Assembly: GCA_016808115.1 (NCBI GenBank)
Contig: JAEQBH010000992.1
Coordinates: 372,001-436,000, forward strand
Direction: 5' to 3'
DNA: 64,000 nt
From: Tetrastigma voinierianum
Lineage: Eukaryota > Streptophyta > Magnoliopsida > Vitales > Vitaceae
Shown here: piece after piece, positions 1 to 11,474 of the stretch
Position numbering within the stretch: the first letter of the stretch is position 1
Layout: the number at the start of each line of letters is the position of its first letter
The notes under the pieces: generated by a model
Database searches by the model: none
What the model was told of the DNA's origin: nothing
What the model saw: the letters and a program-made list of their open reading frames with translations, nothing else
Program-made: the position numbers and the translations under genes

Positions 1-566
1 CGAAACGGAGTTCGGACGAATGAGTGGCCCCGGTTGGAGTACGTCACGTGGTCGAGCTTCAGTAGTGACTGACAGCCGAGGTGATCGGCTAGCGGCCGGA
101 GAGACAAGAGGCGGGGGAGGAGAAGAGAGAAGACCGTCGGCGCCTTGGAGCAGGTACGTCTCCCTCCTCTTCTTCTTCTTCCTTTTCTTCCTCTTCATTT
201 TTTTCATTTCTTGCTCTGTCGCCCGTCGAGAATGCAGGAAGAAGGATTTTTTTTTTTTTTTTTTTTAATACAAACCAAAACAACGTCGTATTGAATTTAA
301 AAAAAAAAAAAAAAGGTTATGATGGTTAAAACGACGTCGTTTTAGCCCTAGAAAGGCCAAAACGACGTCGTTTTGGCCTAATTGTTTTGGCCCCAAAAAC
401 TGTATTTTCCATATTCAAGCCTTCTAGCCCCCATTTTTAAATATAAAAAAAATTATTAAATTTTTAGTTTACTTAATTATATCTATTTTTCTAATAATTT
501 ATATAAAATTTTAATAACTTTTATGTATTTTAATCATCTTATTTTGCGTATCCCTGATCGTCGCCA
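1..566. repeat. Palindrome-bearing dispersed repeat (partial, left edge)
   Basis: Two perfect copies of the 16-base palindrome AAAACGACGTCGTTTT lie at 328-343 and 359-374, with a decayed one near 286-300. They are followed by an AT-rich stretch ending in TTTTAATCATCTTATTTTG and GTATC. The same order (decayed palindromes, AT-rich tail, same end motif) is seen at about 46.7-48.75 kb in the same orientation, so this is a dispersed repeat. Poly-T at 247-268 and poly-A at 300-314 lie inside. The short reading frames at 20-283 are low-complexity and I do not call a gene. The family is not identified. The left end is outside the window. Confidence 0.6.
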
Positions 567-1684
567 GCGATCTAGCTGCGGCAGGTAGTGGCGGGACCGT
601 CGGAGTCGGTGTGGATACGACTTTGAACCATGAGACCACTAGATACCAAACGAAAGGAACCCTTACATTCAATCACATCTGGAGGTGCCTTCAATGGAAA
701 CTCCATTAATTAAGGGGAATGTGCATGAAATCAAGGCTTTTAAGTTTCTTCAACAACACACAAAAGTTTAAAGCTCCAGCAACACACAAAAGTAAAGAGA
801 ACAAGAATGTGCAGTAGCAAAGTCAAATTCTAATAGCAAAGCCCCACAAAGTTCTCTCTCTAGCAGCAAGTAAACCAGGTGTGCATATCAATCAAGGTCG
901 GGAAGGTCCAGATTATGCAGTAGAATATGCCAACATTAAAAATCACAGATAAGTATGGAAACAAAATAACAAGTGAAAGTGATGCTACCAAAATATCATG
1001 CCATGTTATCCATTTAAAGAATTAAAAATACCAAGAATCCATATCAGGCTATAACATAAACATAGCTAAAAAAAGGAAAAAAAAAAACCATCCACTGTAA
1101 AACAAAAAAAAAAACCACCTACTGTAAAACATTAACTAGCTAGTTCCTGAATCATTAAGTATAATAATGATAAGCATGATCAACAGCCTTGAGCCATAGA
1201 GTTCTTGTCCTCGCAATCTCCTTGTCCTAGCCCTCCTCCAAAAAGTCTATCCCTCTTCCTCTCTTAGGTGTCTTTTTATTCTCTAGGTGGTCGTTCCATC
1301 TCTTGAGAATTCTCTCCCTGTCCTAAAATAATCTTTGTTTCCAAAATAAAATTCTATCACATCAAATCATATATAAGGTAAAATAAACTAAAATTAAAAA
1401 AGGTAAATTTAAAATTAGACCAAATTTGGTGTCTACGATATGGGTTGGGTATGGGCGGGTTGGTTACCCAAATCATTGGTCCAAATCCAACTGGAATTTA
1501 AATCAAGTTTGTAAAATTATATCTAAGTCCAACCCAAATTACAAAAAGTAATGTTCAAACCCATCCAAACATTGGACTGGGTTTGGTTAACCGTCCAAGT
1601 TACAGCATTAAGATTTACAAATCATAAATCATTCAAGGTTTTTAACCAAATATCTTAATAAAAAAGGAACTATTTTGATTAAAT
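567..1684. other. AT-rich 5' flank without a recognisable gene
   Basis: No coding region is supported here. Around 1440-1610 there is a stretch rich in GGGTTGGGT-like motifs and their complement, of the kind common in decayed plant repeats. I see nothing else that can be assigned. Confidence 0.5.
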
Positions 1685-1921
1685 ATTTTTATCCAAATAA
1701 TAAAATGAATTATCACGATTTAAGTAATCGAGGGCCACCCACAATCCTGCAGGCAAACAAACAAGAACCATCCTTTGGTCTCCTTTATTCAAATATCCCT
1801 TCTGCAGCTTTTCGTCTCCTATTTTTATCGAAATAATAAAATGAATTTATGATGATTTAAGTAATCGAGGGTTCACCCACTATCCACCGGCCAACCATAC
1901 AAGAACCATCCCTTTATTCAA
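1685..1921 (+). repeat. Tandem duplication just upstream of the MATH gene start
   Basis: A segment of about 105 bases is present twice, at 1685-1791 and 1821-1921. Both copies begin ATTTTTATC, contain AATAATAAAATGAAT and TTAAGTAATCGAGGG, and end in CAAGAACCATCC followed by CTTTATTCAA. The second copy ends 82 bases before the proposed start codon at 2004, so the duplication lies in the likely promoter or 5' UTR. Whether it affects expression cannot be read from sequence. Confidence 0.7.
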
Positions 1922-2003
1922 TCCTGCTCCTTTCCTTCTTCTCTAAGAATTCTTTACCAAATCTCATTTCATACAATCTTTTGGGGATTGGAGGTTTCCA
2001 GCC

Positions 2004-2025
2004 ATGGCGGATGAAAAACAACCAG
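2004..2025 (+). CDS. MATH gene exon 1 (22 bases)
   Basis: The sequence reads ATG GCG GAT GAA AAA CAA CCA G, then the donor GTAAGT. The encoded MADEKQP is a plausible N-terminus, and the leftover G joins CA at 13967 to give an Ala codon in frame with the next exon. The pairing is an inference from phase and splice signals over 11.9 kb; a cDNA read would prove it. Confidence 0.6.
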
Positions 2026-2312
2026 GTAAGTGTAGACCTCCTTCTTTCTAGCTCCTCTCAACTTCTAGATACATAAATACATGGACAAGTTCTCAAACTT
2101 AGCCCCTCTTTTGTTCTTTGAAAACTGTATTAGAAAACAGTTTTTGGAAACAAGAGAATACTAAAAATGTGTTCTATGAAAACAGGGTTTTTGAAAACAC
2201 TTATAACACAAAAAAAAAATAAAAAAATGAGGCTCCTTTTTACCAAAGAAGTTTTTAGTGTTTTAGAAATATAGAGAACAAAACTGTTCTTAAAAATAGG
2301 AATCAAACAACC

Positions 2313-3223
2313 CTTAATCTCCACTGCTCAACTGGTTGTGGCAGATACTCTCTCTCTCTCTCTCTGTAAAACCACTTAATACAATATAAGATCACTTTTC
2401 TTCCGCCATTACTTTGCTATCCACAAGTACATGTTTTTCTAGGATTTATATTTCGCTGTTTCCTAATCCCACATAAAAAACTCAATTAAGGTTTTTTTTT
2501 TTAATAAGGGGTGCACGTGATGAAAAGCAATAGAAAGACATTAGGGAAAAGACAAAAGTAGGGTTGATTTCCTTACACTTTTCTCAGTCTCAACAGTAGA
2601 AGTACCTTTCTATATAGTTTTTGGATGATGGCTTTCCACGCTTTCCACCTCAAGTATTGAAATATTTGTATCCCCATTATATCATATAATGGAAGACGTG
2701 TTTTTTCTTTTACCTTTATTTAGAATTTTTTTTTTCCAGGCTCAAAAGTTTACTAGTTTTTCATTACCTTTCTAATTAGTTTTTGGGATGAGAGCTTATC
2801 ACCTCAAATATTGAAAGATGAGAGCTTTTCACCTCAGGTATTGAAATATTTGTATCCCCATTATATTATAACGGAAGACTCTTTTTTTAACCTTTATTTA
2901 GAGGGTTTTTTCTACAGAATACCTGGTGTCCTTTTGTGGTTGGAAGTTCTCGGTTTATCATTTTCCTTTTTGAAGTTATTATTGTTGCTCAAATTGTTAT
3001 TTTCTAAAGGTCATGTTTGCTTCTTGAAAGTACTAATCAAAGGAGAAAAATTATAAGAAAAATGATTTTCTAATGTTTGACCGTGATAAAAAATTAAATA
3101 TAAATAAAATTACCTAAAAACATATAAAATTTTAAATTATTTTATTTTATAAAAATTTGTTTGAAGTAGTAAATAAAAATAATATGAGATTTAACTCTTC
3201 TAAAACATGCACAAGTTCTAATA
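2313..3223. repeat. Intron 1 tandem duplication, unit 1
   Basis: It begins CTTAATCTCCACTGCTCA, carries a (CT)n tract at 2348-2365, then AAGATCACTTTTC and ACTTTGCTATCCACAAGTA, and continues to about 3195. The same order recurs in unit 2, which is interrupted (3224-3345, then 13158-about 13790). Inside unit 1 a second, smaller duplication is visible: TTTGTATCCCCATTATAT occurs near 2666 and near 2849. Confidence 0.75.
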
Positions 3224-3345
3224 CTTAATCTCCACTGCTCAGCTAGCTGTGGCAGAGAAGACCTTGCATCCTCTCTCTCTCTCTCTCTCTCTTTCTCTCT
3301 TTGTAAAAGAAGCATCTTATTATGTGGCCTAATAAAAATAAATCT
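3224..3345. repeat. Intron 1 duplication, unit 2, left part
   Basis: It repeats CTTAATCTCCACTGCTCA and the (CT)n tract (3271-3300) of unit 1 and then breaks off where the Harbinger material begins. The continuation is at 13158. Confidence 0.7.
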
Positions 3346-3701
3346 CATAAAATATATTTAAATATTGATTATTTATTTTAATTTATATTTTTAAAATTTA
3401 TCAACAACTTAAGCTCGACAAAATAGATTACTACTTCAACTAACTTTAACTAACTTTCAATAATATAATTAAAAAATGCCACATTGCATAACACGTAAGC
3501 GCCATAATGATGATGTGTCGTGCCACGTCATCAAATTTTAATCTTTAAAGATTTTTCATGATCATGTTACAGCGACTATATTTACAAACGGCCATATTTA
3601 CAGCAGATTCTTTTTAAAAATGTATAAATAAGACCTCCCTCTTCTCATTGTCATATAGCTCGAATTTGTTTTACTAGTATTGACTCATATTTCTTTGTTA
3701 T

Positions 3702-4990
3702 GACATGATGGTAAATGGAAGATTATTAATAGTGATTCGACTCTAGATGATGAGTTGGAATGTTAGTGGTTCTTTGTATGACAATGGGCTTCAATGCGAG
3801 AATAGTTCGCAATATGTCGTGGTTCTATTCAAGGTCATTCTGTTATTTTTCGCAATCGAGTTGAAGGGCATGAGAGACTTTATCGCGATTATTTTGCTAA
3901 ATCGCCTACCTATCCCCCAAATTTATTTCGAAGGAGGTTTCGAATGAATCGATCACTTTTCGTTCGTGATACATCCAACATGAAGTTTATGATCCATACT
4001 TTGTCAAAACAATGATCTTTATTGGAAACATTGGTTTGTCTCCCCTTCAAAGATGATGACCTTATGGAATCTTGCACAATGGGTTAAAGCGGATGTTGTT
4101 GATGATTATGTGAGGATTACGTGAAAGCTTGCCATAGAAAGTCTGAATTTGTATCGGCCATAGTAGCAATTTATTACGATGAGTACCTCGGGTCACCCAG
4201 AAAGCAGTCTGAGACATTGCTAGATTATTAGCAATTGGTGAGAGCGTGGGTTTCAGAGGATCTTAGGTAGCATTATTTGCATGCATTGGAGATGGAAGAA
4301 TTGATACATTGGCATGGAAAGGTATGTACTCTGTCATGTTCTTCAGACAAGCAAAATTATTTTAGAAGCGGTGGTTTCATATGATCTATGGTTGGCATGC
4401 CTTTTGGGTTACTGGATCCTGATGATATAAATGTGCTAAACGGCTCTTGTTTTTACTCTTCTTTCGGAAGGTAGGGCTCCTTTGGTTAAATTACTCTTGT
4501 CAATGGAAGCGATTATGCTATAGGATATTATCGCTGCGTGGTATATATCAAGAGTGGGCCCGCGTTTGTCGAGAAACAATTTCATGTCGAAGCGATAAGC
4601 AAATACATTTTACGAGCTCGAGAGTCAGCCATAAAGGATGTTGAGAGAGCTTTTAGAGTGCTTCAAGCACGATTTACTATGGATGCCGTGGACACGGGCG
4701 TTTATAGAAAACTTGAAGTGCTTAAGAATATTATGAAGGCATGCATAATATTGCATAACATGATTATGTCCCGAGGATGAGAGGGACGATAATGAGTGGA
4801 CTTTAGTTATGATGCATCGGATGGAATTCACACTCCCCACTGCATTGATATCGGAGCGGAGTTCGAGCCTTGATTTATTCATACTTGACATCATATTGGA
4901 GCAGAGACATAATTCGATACTCCCAAAGCGATTTAGTCGAGCTTTTTGTGGAATATATGAATGTTTTAAAGCGATAATATGCTATGAAAA
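3702..4990 (+). pseudogene. PIF/Harbinger transposase, copy 1 (broken)
   Basis: A DDE-type endonuclease that cuts and pastes the element. Readable pieces in order: an N-terminal motif RRRFRMNRSLF (near 3930); a degenerate GSxDCMHW site (now ELIHWHGK near 4300, where the first catalytic Asp appears to be Glu); PDDINVLNG (near 4420, second catalytic Asp); DVERAFRVLQARF (near 4633, the catalytic Glu region); and KNIMKACIILHNMI (near 4725), the C-terminal signature of the family. At least five frame shifts or stops separate them, so no active enzyme is encoded. It is oriented toward the palindrome centre. Confidence 0.8.
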
Positions 4991-5169
4991 ACTTAATGTA
5001 GAATTTGAACTATTATGGTCTTTAATTCCAAGTTAGGCTTGCTTTTTGGTACTATAATTTTCTTTTCTTTATTAAATTCTTTGATGTAATTTAATTCCAA
5101 TTTTGCATCATAGTCATCCCTTTTAAATCAATAACATAAACTAATAAGAAATCAACGGTCATTGCACTG

Positions 5170-6320
5170 GAATAAAAAACGATCGAATAAAAAAATAAAA
5201 CCAAATATTCGGAGTCATGATTTCCATCTAGATCAATAACATAAGTTATTTGTAGTCGATGAATAAGAAAAAACTACATTTTACTTTATACGATTCCATG
5301 CGGAGCGCAAAATATTGACTTGAATCGGAGGCATGACACTTTCGTATCCTGTCGACATTATTTTACGATTTCCTCCTTCATTTTTCTCGAGTTGTACCTT
5401 CTCTTGTTCAATAGCCACCTTCTCTTGTTCAACAACTAACTACTCTTGTTAAATGACCACACATTTTTTTCCATGTAAGTGACTTTCTTCTCGCCATCTT
5501 CTTTTTTCTCCTCCTTCATTTCGAACAATTTCATGAAATAGGTTGAACTTGAATTATTATAGTGAGAGAGTTTGCTCTTTGAGCTTTTACCTAAACTCTT
5601 TGTGACCTTCCTTCGATTGGCTCTCGAGCCCATTTATGCGTCTTCCTATGTTTTAGATTACGGTGTTGAAGGATTAGAGCTGTAGGAATTTTTGCTTTGT
5701 TTTTGTTTCTTGGTGAGAATCACTGCATCCATTTTGTTTATACCGTAACTCATTCAACAATGTTGAATGGAAAAGAGTATTTATGAAGTTCTTATACACT
5801 TTCTTCGCATCACGGACACGAGAATTAGCACGATAATGCTACCTATCATAAAAAGAAAAATTGTCTGATAATATTACATATCATAACAATATTTTCACAC
5901 TTGTAATTAAAATACACTACGTACCTTGTCTTTCGGTCATTTCCACTTTGATTAGCCTTTGATTTAATTAGCGACCCGCAAAATTTATTTATTGGTGGCT
6001 AGTTGAATTAATAGACAGCGATTCATCAAAGAAACTTGATTTCGATTACAACTCGACTCGGGTTTGTATTTGTTGAAGTACTCGAACCCTTTGCCAACAT
6101 ATTTTTGCTCGTTTCCATACACGGCATCCATACTAATATTCCAGCTGACCAGTTAAAACTAGAATCCTCCTCGATTGAAAAAGTTGCCACCTGAAAACTT
6201 TTTTGGTACGAGTTTGATTCTATTTGAGGTGATATTGGTGAAGCCCGACATTTTGTTCTGCGATTGAGTGTTAAACTCTATGTTTGTTTCTCATTCCAAT
6301 AGATTGGTAAAGTAATATCC
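5170..6320 (-). pseudogene. Harbinger ORF1 (Myb/NAM-associated DNA-binding protein), copy 1
   Basis: Plant Harbinger elements carry a second protein with a Myb-like trihelix and a NAM-associated C-terminal region that helps the transposase bind DNA. Here the minus strand reads NISMDAVYGNEQK and YFNKYKPESSCNRNQVSLMN, then a Lys/Glu-rich tail (KSSKSKLSHYNN, FEMKEEKKEDGEKK, 5436-5633). It converges with the transposase, as in known relatives. Frame breaks are frequent. Confidence 0.7.
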
Positions 6321-8267
6321 ATGTTAAATCCGTAAAAAACTACATTGTTGATGAAAAGGTGCGTAAAAAGGTTAACTACATAAAAGTAATATCTATATAC
6401 ATGCATAGAAAAAAATTGACGCACCATCTAAACTAGGGGCTTAAGTAATCACGAGATCAAGTTACGATGTGGGCTTAAAGGTGAACAACATGGGTTTTTC
6501 ATAACGATATTACTAACAAAAATTATATTAAATACAAAACCCGATAGGAAATAGGTGAAGAAAACCAACATCGATAATAATTGACCAACAAAACAAAAGT
6601 AAGTTCGAAGAAAGAAACTTGAGCTCAAAAGTTTCAACAATGAAACACACACAACAAGCAGTGTAAGCGGTCGGAACTTGAGCAAACCAAAACATCCTTC
6701 AAGATAACCACGACCACATCTTTGAAGGAAGGATGAGAATAATCATTTTAGTGATCTGAAGTAGTACCTCCTTACGTATACCCAGAGAAAATCTTACAAG
6801 AGCCTTGTTTCATAATAAAAGTTTCTGATAGATCTCAATAATAAAAATCTCAATGCTGTTATGAATACAACATAAAAAGAAGCTTCTCATTCTTTTGTTA
6901 TGAATACAACAAAAATCTCGACTAACTACCTATCGGTGAAATGAGCCTTAAAAAATAGCTTTCAATTTTGAAACGAATGGTTTATAGATGCTCCTCATTC
7001 TTGCAAGAGCCTTGTTTTATAAATAAAACTTTCGATGAATCCTCAGCTAACAAAAATCTCAATCTTTGTTATGAAGGGAAAATCTTTAATCAGAGATTTG
7101 TTTGATGGAGTTGCTCTTAAGGCGCCGGAACTACGATTGGATCACATCTAGACAAGTAGAGAGCGGGGTGGAAAGCCGGGTGACTAGATGAGCCATGGTG
7201 GAAAAATATGGGTAATATATTTTTCAAACAAGTCGGTCCAGCCAAGAAATTTTGAAATCAAATAACTCTCAAAACAGTCCAAAATACTTTCTAACCGTTA
7301 TCTTGGTTTTGAGTTTTCGAGAATGGAACTCATTCTCGAACCAGGAAACACATTGAGCCAATAAAGGAAGCCAAAATATTTTCGTTTCTCGACACAATAT
7401 ACTGACTCCCTTGTCCCATCATATTTATACTCTATATAGGCTCCCATTAAGTGAGCTTCTACCAAGAAAACAGAATGCAGTAGCTTCCATCAATTGAGAG
7501 AACAACTGAACGTAAGATTAAAAACTATAAATCACAGTATTTAAACGAGAACTATAGTTTCTGCCAACTCATTAAAATAGGAAAATAAATTATGGGCCAG
7601 AGTGAACTTCCATGCGAGAAACTCACTAAAAGTCTATAACGATAGCAAGGAAATAAATTCCACAACAAATGTCTATTTTGAATTCATGTGGCCTATGATG
7701 TCATGACATTAATTTCTAACTTCGGAGTGAGATGGCCATTTTCAGTTAGTGAATCTGTAATGCCCTTCCTATGTAGTCCGCGATAAAAACATTTGGCCCA
7801 GGGCGTTACGGTCTGATAAAAGAATGTGCGAAGTCACATATACAAAGCTTAGTGGCGCCATTCAATATCATCCATAATAAGCAGCCATCCTCTGGAACAT
7901 CAGCCTTTGAAATTACAAAGACTCAAAAGGAGTAAAATTTGGATCCATGTCGAGGATCACAACATGATCAAAAGACTGATATGTGGCCCTCTTTGAGGCA
8001 ATATCCAAATTCAAAAAATGTTAACATTGAGGCTTTTAATCATTTTTCTCTTCATGGGTTGATTAGCCCAACTCAAATTTGGTAATTTGTGCTTTACTTG
8101 ATAAGCATGCCCAAAAGATGGTGTGCGATTATACCAATAGCATTGCTTTGGATATATTTCACTCTTCGAAACGAGGACATCATTCATTCACTAAAAGCAT
8201 GCTAGTTTTACTTGGCTCAGCAAAATGGCTAAAAGTAGCTATTTGTTGAGCCCTTTGAAGATCTTTC
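6321..8267. other. Harbinger copy 1 non-coding inner region
   Basis: No gene is supported. The stretch is the mirror image of about 8279-10130: the phrase with AGAAGCTTCTCATTCTTTTG at about 6880 has its complement at about 9560, and GCTTTGGATATATTTCAC near 8140 has its complement near 8425. Confidence 0.65.
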
Positions 8268-8278
8268 TAACACCACTA
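8268..8278. other. Centre of the Harbinger palindrome
   Basis: The 11 bases TAACACCACTA separate the two inverted elements. TAA on one side and CTA on the other fit a Harbinger target trinucleotide (TWA), so the two elements appear to have inserted next to one another in opposite orientation. Confidence 0.55.
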
Positions 8279-10129
8279 GGCATCTCCAAAGGCTTCAAAC
8301 AAATAGCTATTTTAACTAACCACTATTGACAATAAAACTTTCACAATTAATTTTGTTTTATATCTTTGATGGAAAGGTGAATCCATGGCTTTTGTGAATG
8401 AATGATATCTGTTTAGAAAAGTGAAATATATCCAAGCAGCTGCTGTGTATAATACGCGATCACTGTGGGCATGCTGAAACGCAATTACCTGGCACGAGTT
8501 GAGCGGTCAGGCCCATGAAAGAATGACCAAAGCTGCAGTGGCATTTTTGAATTTGTGCTGCAGAAGAACATGGCTATCGCGGACATGGATGCCCTTTAAT
8601 CTTCAGCGACGTGTTGAGACATGCTATGCTGATGACGGGCATTTAAACCATCTGCAGATCACGCGACTGCATGGCGTGGCGGCACGGGCGGAAGTATTTT
8701 CTTGTGACCGCTATAAGAGAGGGTGATGAGCAAGCGAATTTTGAACACTTCACCTAGAAGTTAGAGTAACGCCATGACATCATGAGCGCATGTTCAAATA
8801 TGGGCATTTGTTGGGGTATTTCCTTGCCGTGTTGACTTTGTGAGTTTGAGAAAGGAAAACCGATGATCCATAATTTATTTCCTCACAATGGGTGGCGAGA
8901 GCCATAGTTCTCAGTTTAGGTCACGAGATTCTGAGTTTTAATCCTTACGTTAGAGTTGTTCTCTTCGATTGATGGAAAATTTGTTGCATTCCATTTTCTT
9001 GTGGTAGAAGCTCATAATGAAGACCTATATAAGTATAAATATAACTGGTGGGACGAGAATTGGTATGTTGTGTCGGCTTGAAAATATTTTGGCTTCCTCT
9101 TTTACTATCTATCAGGCTCGATGCGGAACACATGGGTCTTGAGAATGAGTTCCGTGAAATCCCAAGGAAACCCGAGATAATGAAGTTAGAAAGTATTTTT
9201 AAATACATTCTTTGAAAGTTATTTGATTTCAAAATTTCTTGTTAGTGACTTATTTGAAAATATATTACCATATTTTCCACCATGTTTCATTGATCATGCT
9301 TTCCTTCTATACAACATCTAGATGTGATCAGTCGAGTTCCAAGTGCTTTAGAGAAAATCTGAAACAAGTAGTTAAAGATTTTCCTTCTTCATAGCGGTGA
9401 GATTTTGTGAGATCTATCAAAAGTTTTATTATAAGGCAAAAACTCTACCTAGAAATAAAACATCATCGCTCAGTCGTTTGAGAAAAGGAATTGACTTATT
9501 TTTTGAGTTTGTCTTGTTTTGATAGGTAGTTAGTTGAGATTTTTGTTGTATTCATAACAAAAGAATGAGAAGCTTCTTTTTATGTTGTATTCATAACAGC
9601 ATTGAGATTTTTATTATTGAGATATATCATAAACTTTTATTATGAAACAAGGCTCTTATAAGATTTTCTCCGGTCCAGTAAGATTTTCTCCAGGTATACG
9701 TAAGGAGGTACTACTTCAGATCACTAAAATGATTATTCTCATCCTTCCTTCAGCATGTAGGTTTGTGTTATCGGATGTTTTGGTTTGCTCAAGTTTCGAT
9801 CTGTTTACATCTGTTTGGTGTAATGTTACATTGTTGGCTTTTTGGAGCTCAAGTTTTCTTTCTTTCACAGACTTGTTTTTGTTTTGTTGGTCGATTGGCT
9901 TCTTGATGTTGGTTTTCTTCAGGCTATATCCTGTATTGGTTTTGTATTTAATATAATTTTTATAGTAATCTTTGTTATGAAAACTCCATGTTGTTCACCT
10001 TTAAGCCCACATTAGGTAACTTGATTCGGATTATTACTTTCGCCCCACTAGTTGGTTAGTGTCAATTCTTTTTTTATGCATGTATATAGATATTACTTTA
10101 ATATAGTTAACCTTTGTATGTTTTTCATC

Positions 10130-11210
10130 AGCAATGTAGGTTTTGATGGATGAACATGGATATTACTTTCATAATCTGCTGAATGAGGGAACAAACGTAG
10201 GTGAGTTTAACACTCGTCAGTAGGAACAAATCAAATCGGAGTCTTCACGATATCACCTCGGAATAGAATCAACCACGAAAAGTTTAGTAGCAACTTTTCA
10301 ATTGAGGCTTAGTTTTAATCTCGGGTTAGGCTGAATATTAGTATGGATGTCGTGCATGGGAATGAGCAAAAATCTAAAGGTATTGGCAAAGTTTGGGAAT
10401 TACTTCATGAATACAAACTCAGTCGGATTACTGTCGAAATCAAGTTTCTTTGATGAATCGTTAGTACACCAATTCAACTAGCCACCAATAAATTTTGTGA
10501 TTTATTTTGACTGCAAATTGAAAGGTTGAATCAAATTGGGTGTGGAAAGACAAGGTATGAGTGTATTTTAATGCAGTGTGAAAATATTATTATGATACAT
10601 AATATTGTACAATTTTCTTTTATAATAGGTAGCATTATTGTACAATTTTGGTGTGATGCGAAAGAGAGTGTATAGAGGAACTACATAAATCCTCTTTTCC
10701 ATTTGAACATTGTTGGAATGAGTTGCAGTATAACCCAGAATGGATGGAGATTCTCAGTCGAGAAAGCAAAAAAACAAAAGTGGTATTCATGACTCTAATC
10801 CTTGACTTGAGTCGGTAAACATAGAAAGGCGACGATTAGAGGGCTTGGGAAATTAATTGGAAGGAAGAGGCTGCGAAAGAAGCGAGCAAGAAGTCGAAAG
10901 AGCAAACTCTCACGAAGACAATAATTCAAGTTGACTATTTCATGAAATTGTTTGAAGAAATGAAGAGGAGAAAAGAAGATGGCGGAGAAGAAAGTCACTT
11001 ACATGGAAAAAAATGGTAGTTGTCGAACAAGAAGTTAGTTGTTGAACAAGAAGGTGGCTATTGAACAGAGAAGAGTCACATTTCGAGCAAATGAAGGAGG
11101 AACAGAAAATAATGTTGATAGATACGAGTGTCATGCCTCAGATTCAAAATTGTTGAATATTTTAAGCGCCTCCCGGATGGAAATCGTGGCAAAGAAAATG
11201 TAGTTTTTTC
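10130..11210 (+). pseudogene. Harbinger ORF1 (Myb/NAM-associated), copy 2
   Basis: Mirror partner of the ORF at 5170-6320. It shows the same MDVVHGNEQK-like segment near 10345, a TCGAAATCAAGTTTCTTTGA segment near 10434, a Glu/Lys-rich stretch around 10955-11000 and a tail with EQRRVTF near 11070. A possible small intron (GTATGAG to TAATAG, about 10554-10628) sits between the two halves. Not translatable as it stands. Confidence 0.65.
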
Positions 11211-11474
11211 TTATTCAAACCGACTAGCAACTTATATTTATTGATCTAGATGGAAATCATGGTGAATATTTGGTTTTATTTTTATTTGATTGTTTTATTT
11301 GAGTGCAATGACCGTTGATTTCTTATTTAGTTTATATTACTGATTTAAAAGGGATGACTATGATGTAAACTTGGAGACAAATTACCATCATAGAATTTAA
11401 TAAAGAAAGAAAATTCTGATTACCAAACAAAGCCTAACTTGGAATTAAAGACCGTAATAGTTCAAATTCTACAT

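Larger units (their letters stand above)
3346..8267 (+). mobile_element. PIF/Harbinger element, copy 1 (left arm of the palindrome)
   Basis: A DNA transposon with two convergent genes: a DDE transposase on + and a Myb/NAM-associated ORF on -. Its inner end at 8267 reads, on the complementary strand, as a subterminal sequence containing CAACAAATAGCTA, matching the inner end of copy 2. It is followed by TAA, the usual Harbinger target trinucleotide. Its outer end lacks the terminal sequence present in copy 2 (GAGCATTCCAACC), so it is truncated at about 3346. The two copies are diverged in many bases but collinear over about 4.9 kb. Confidence 0.75.

Noticed and set aside
20..283. Overlapping small reading frames on both strands at the left edge
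   Set aside because: Low-complexity Phe/Ser and Glu/Lys runs produced by CT-rich DNA and a poly-T tract; no domain.
3142..3348. 68-codon minus-strand frame with an Arg/Glu repeat
   Set aside because: It is the translation of the (CT)n tract in intron 1.
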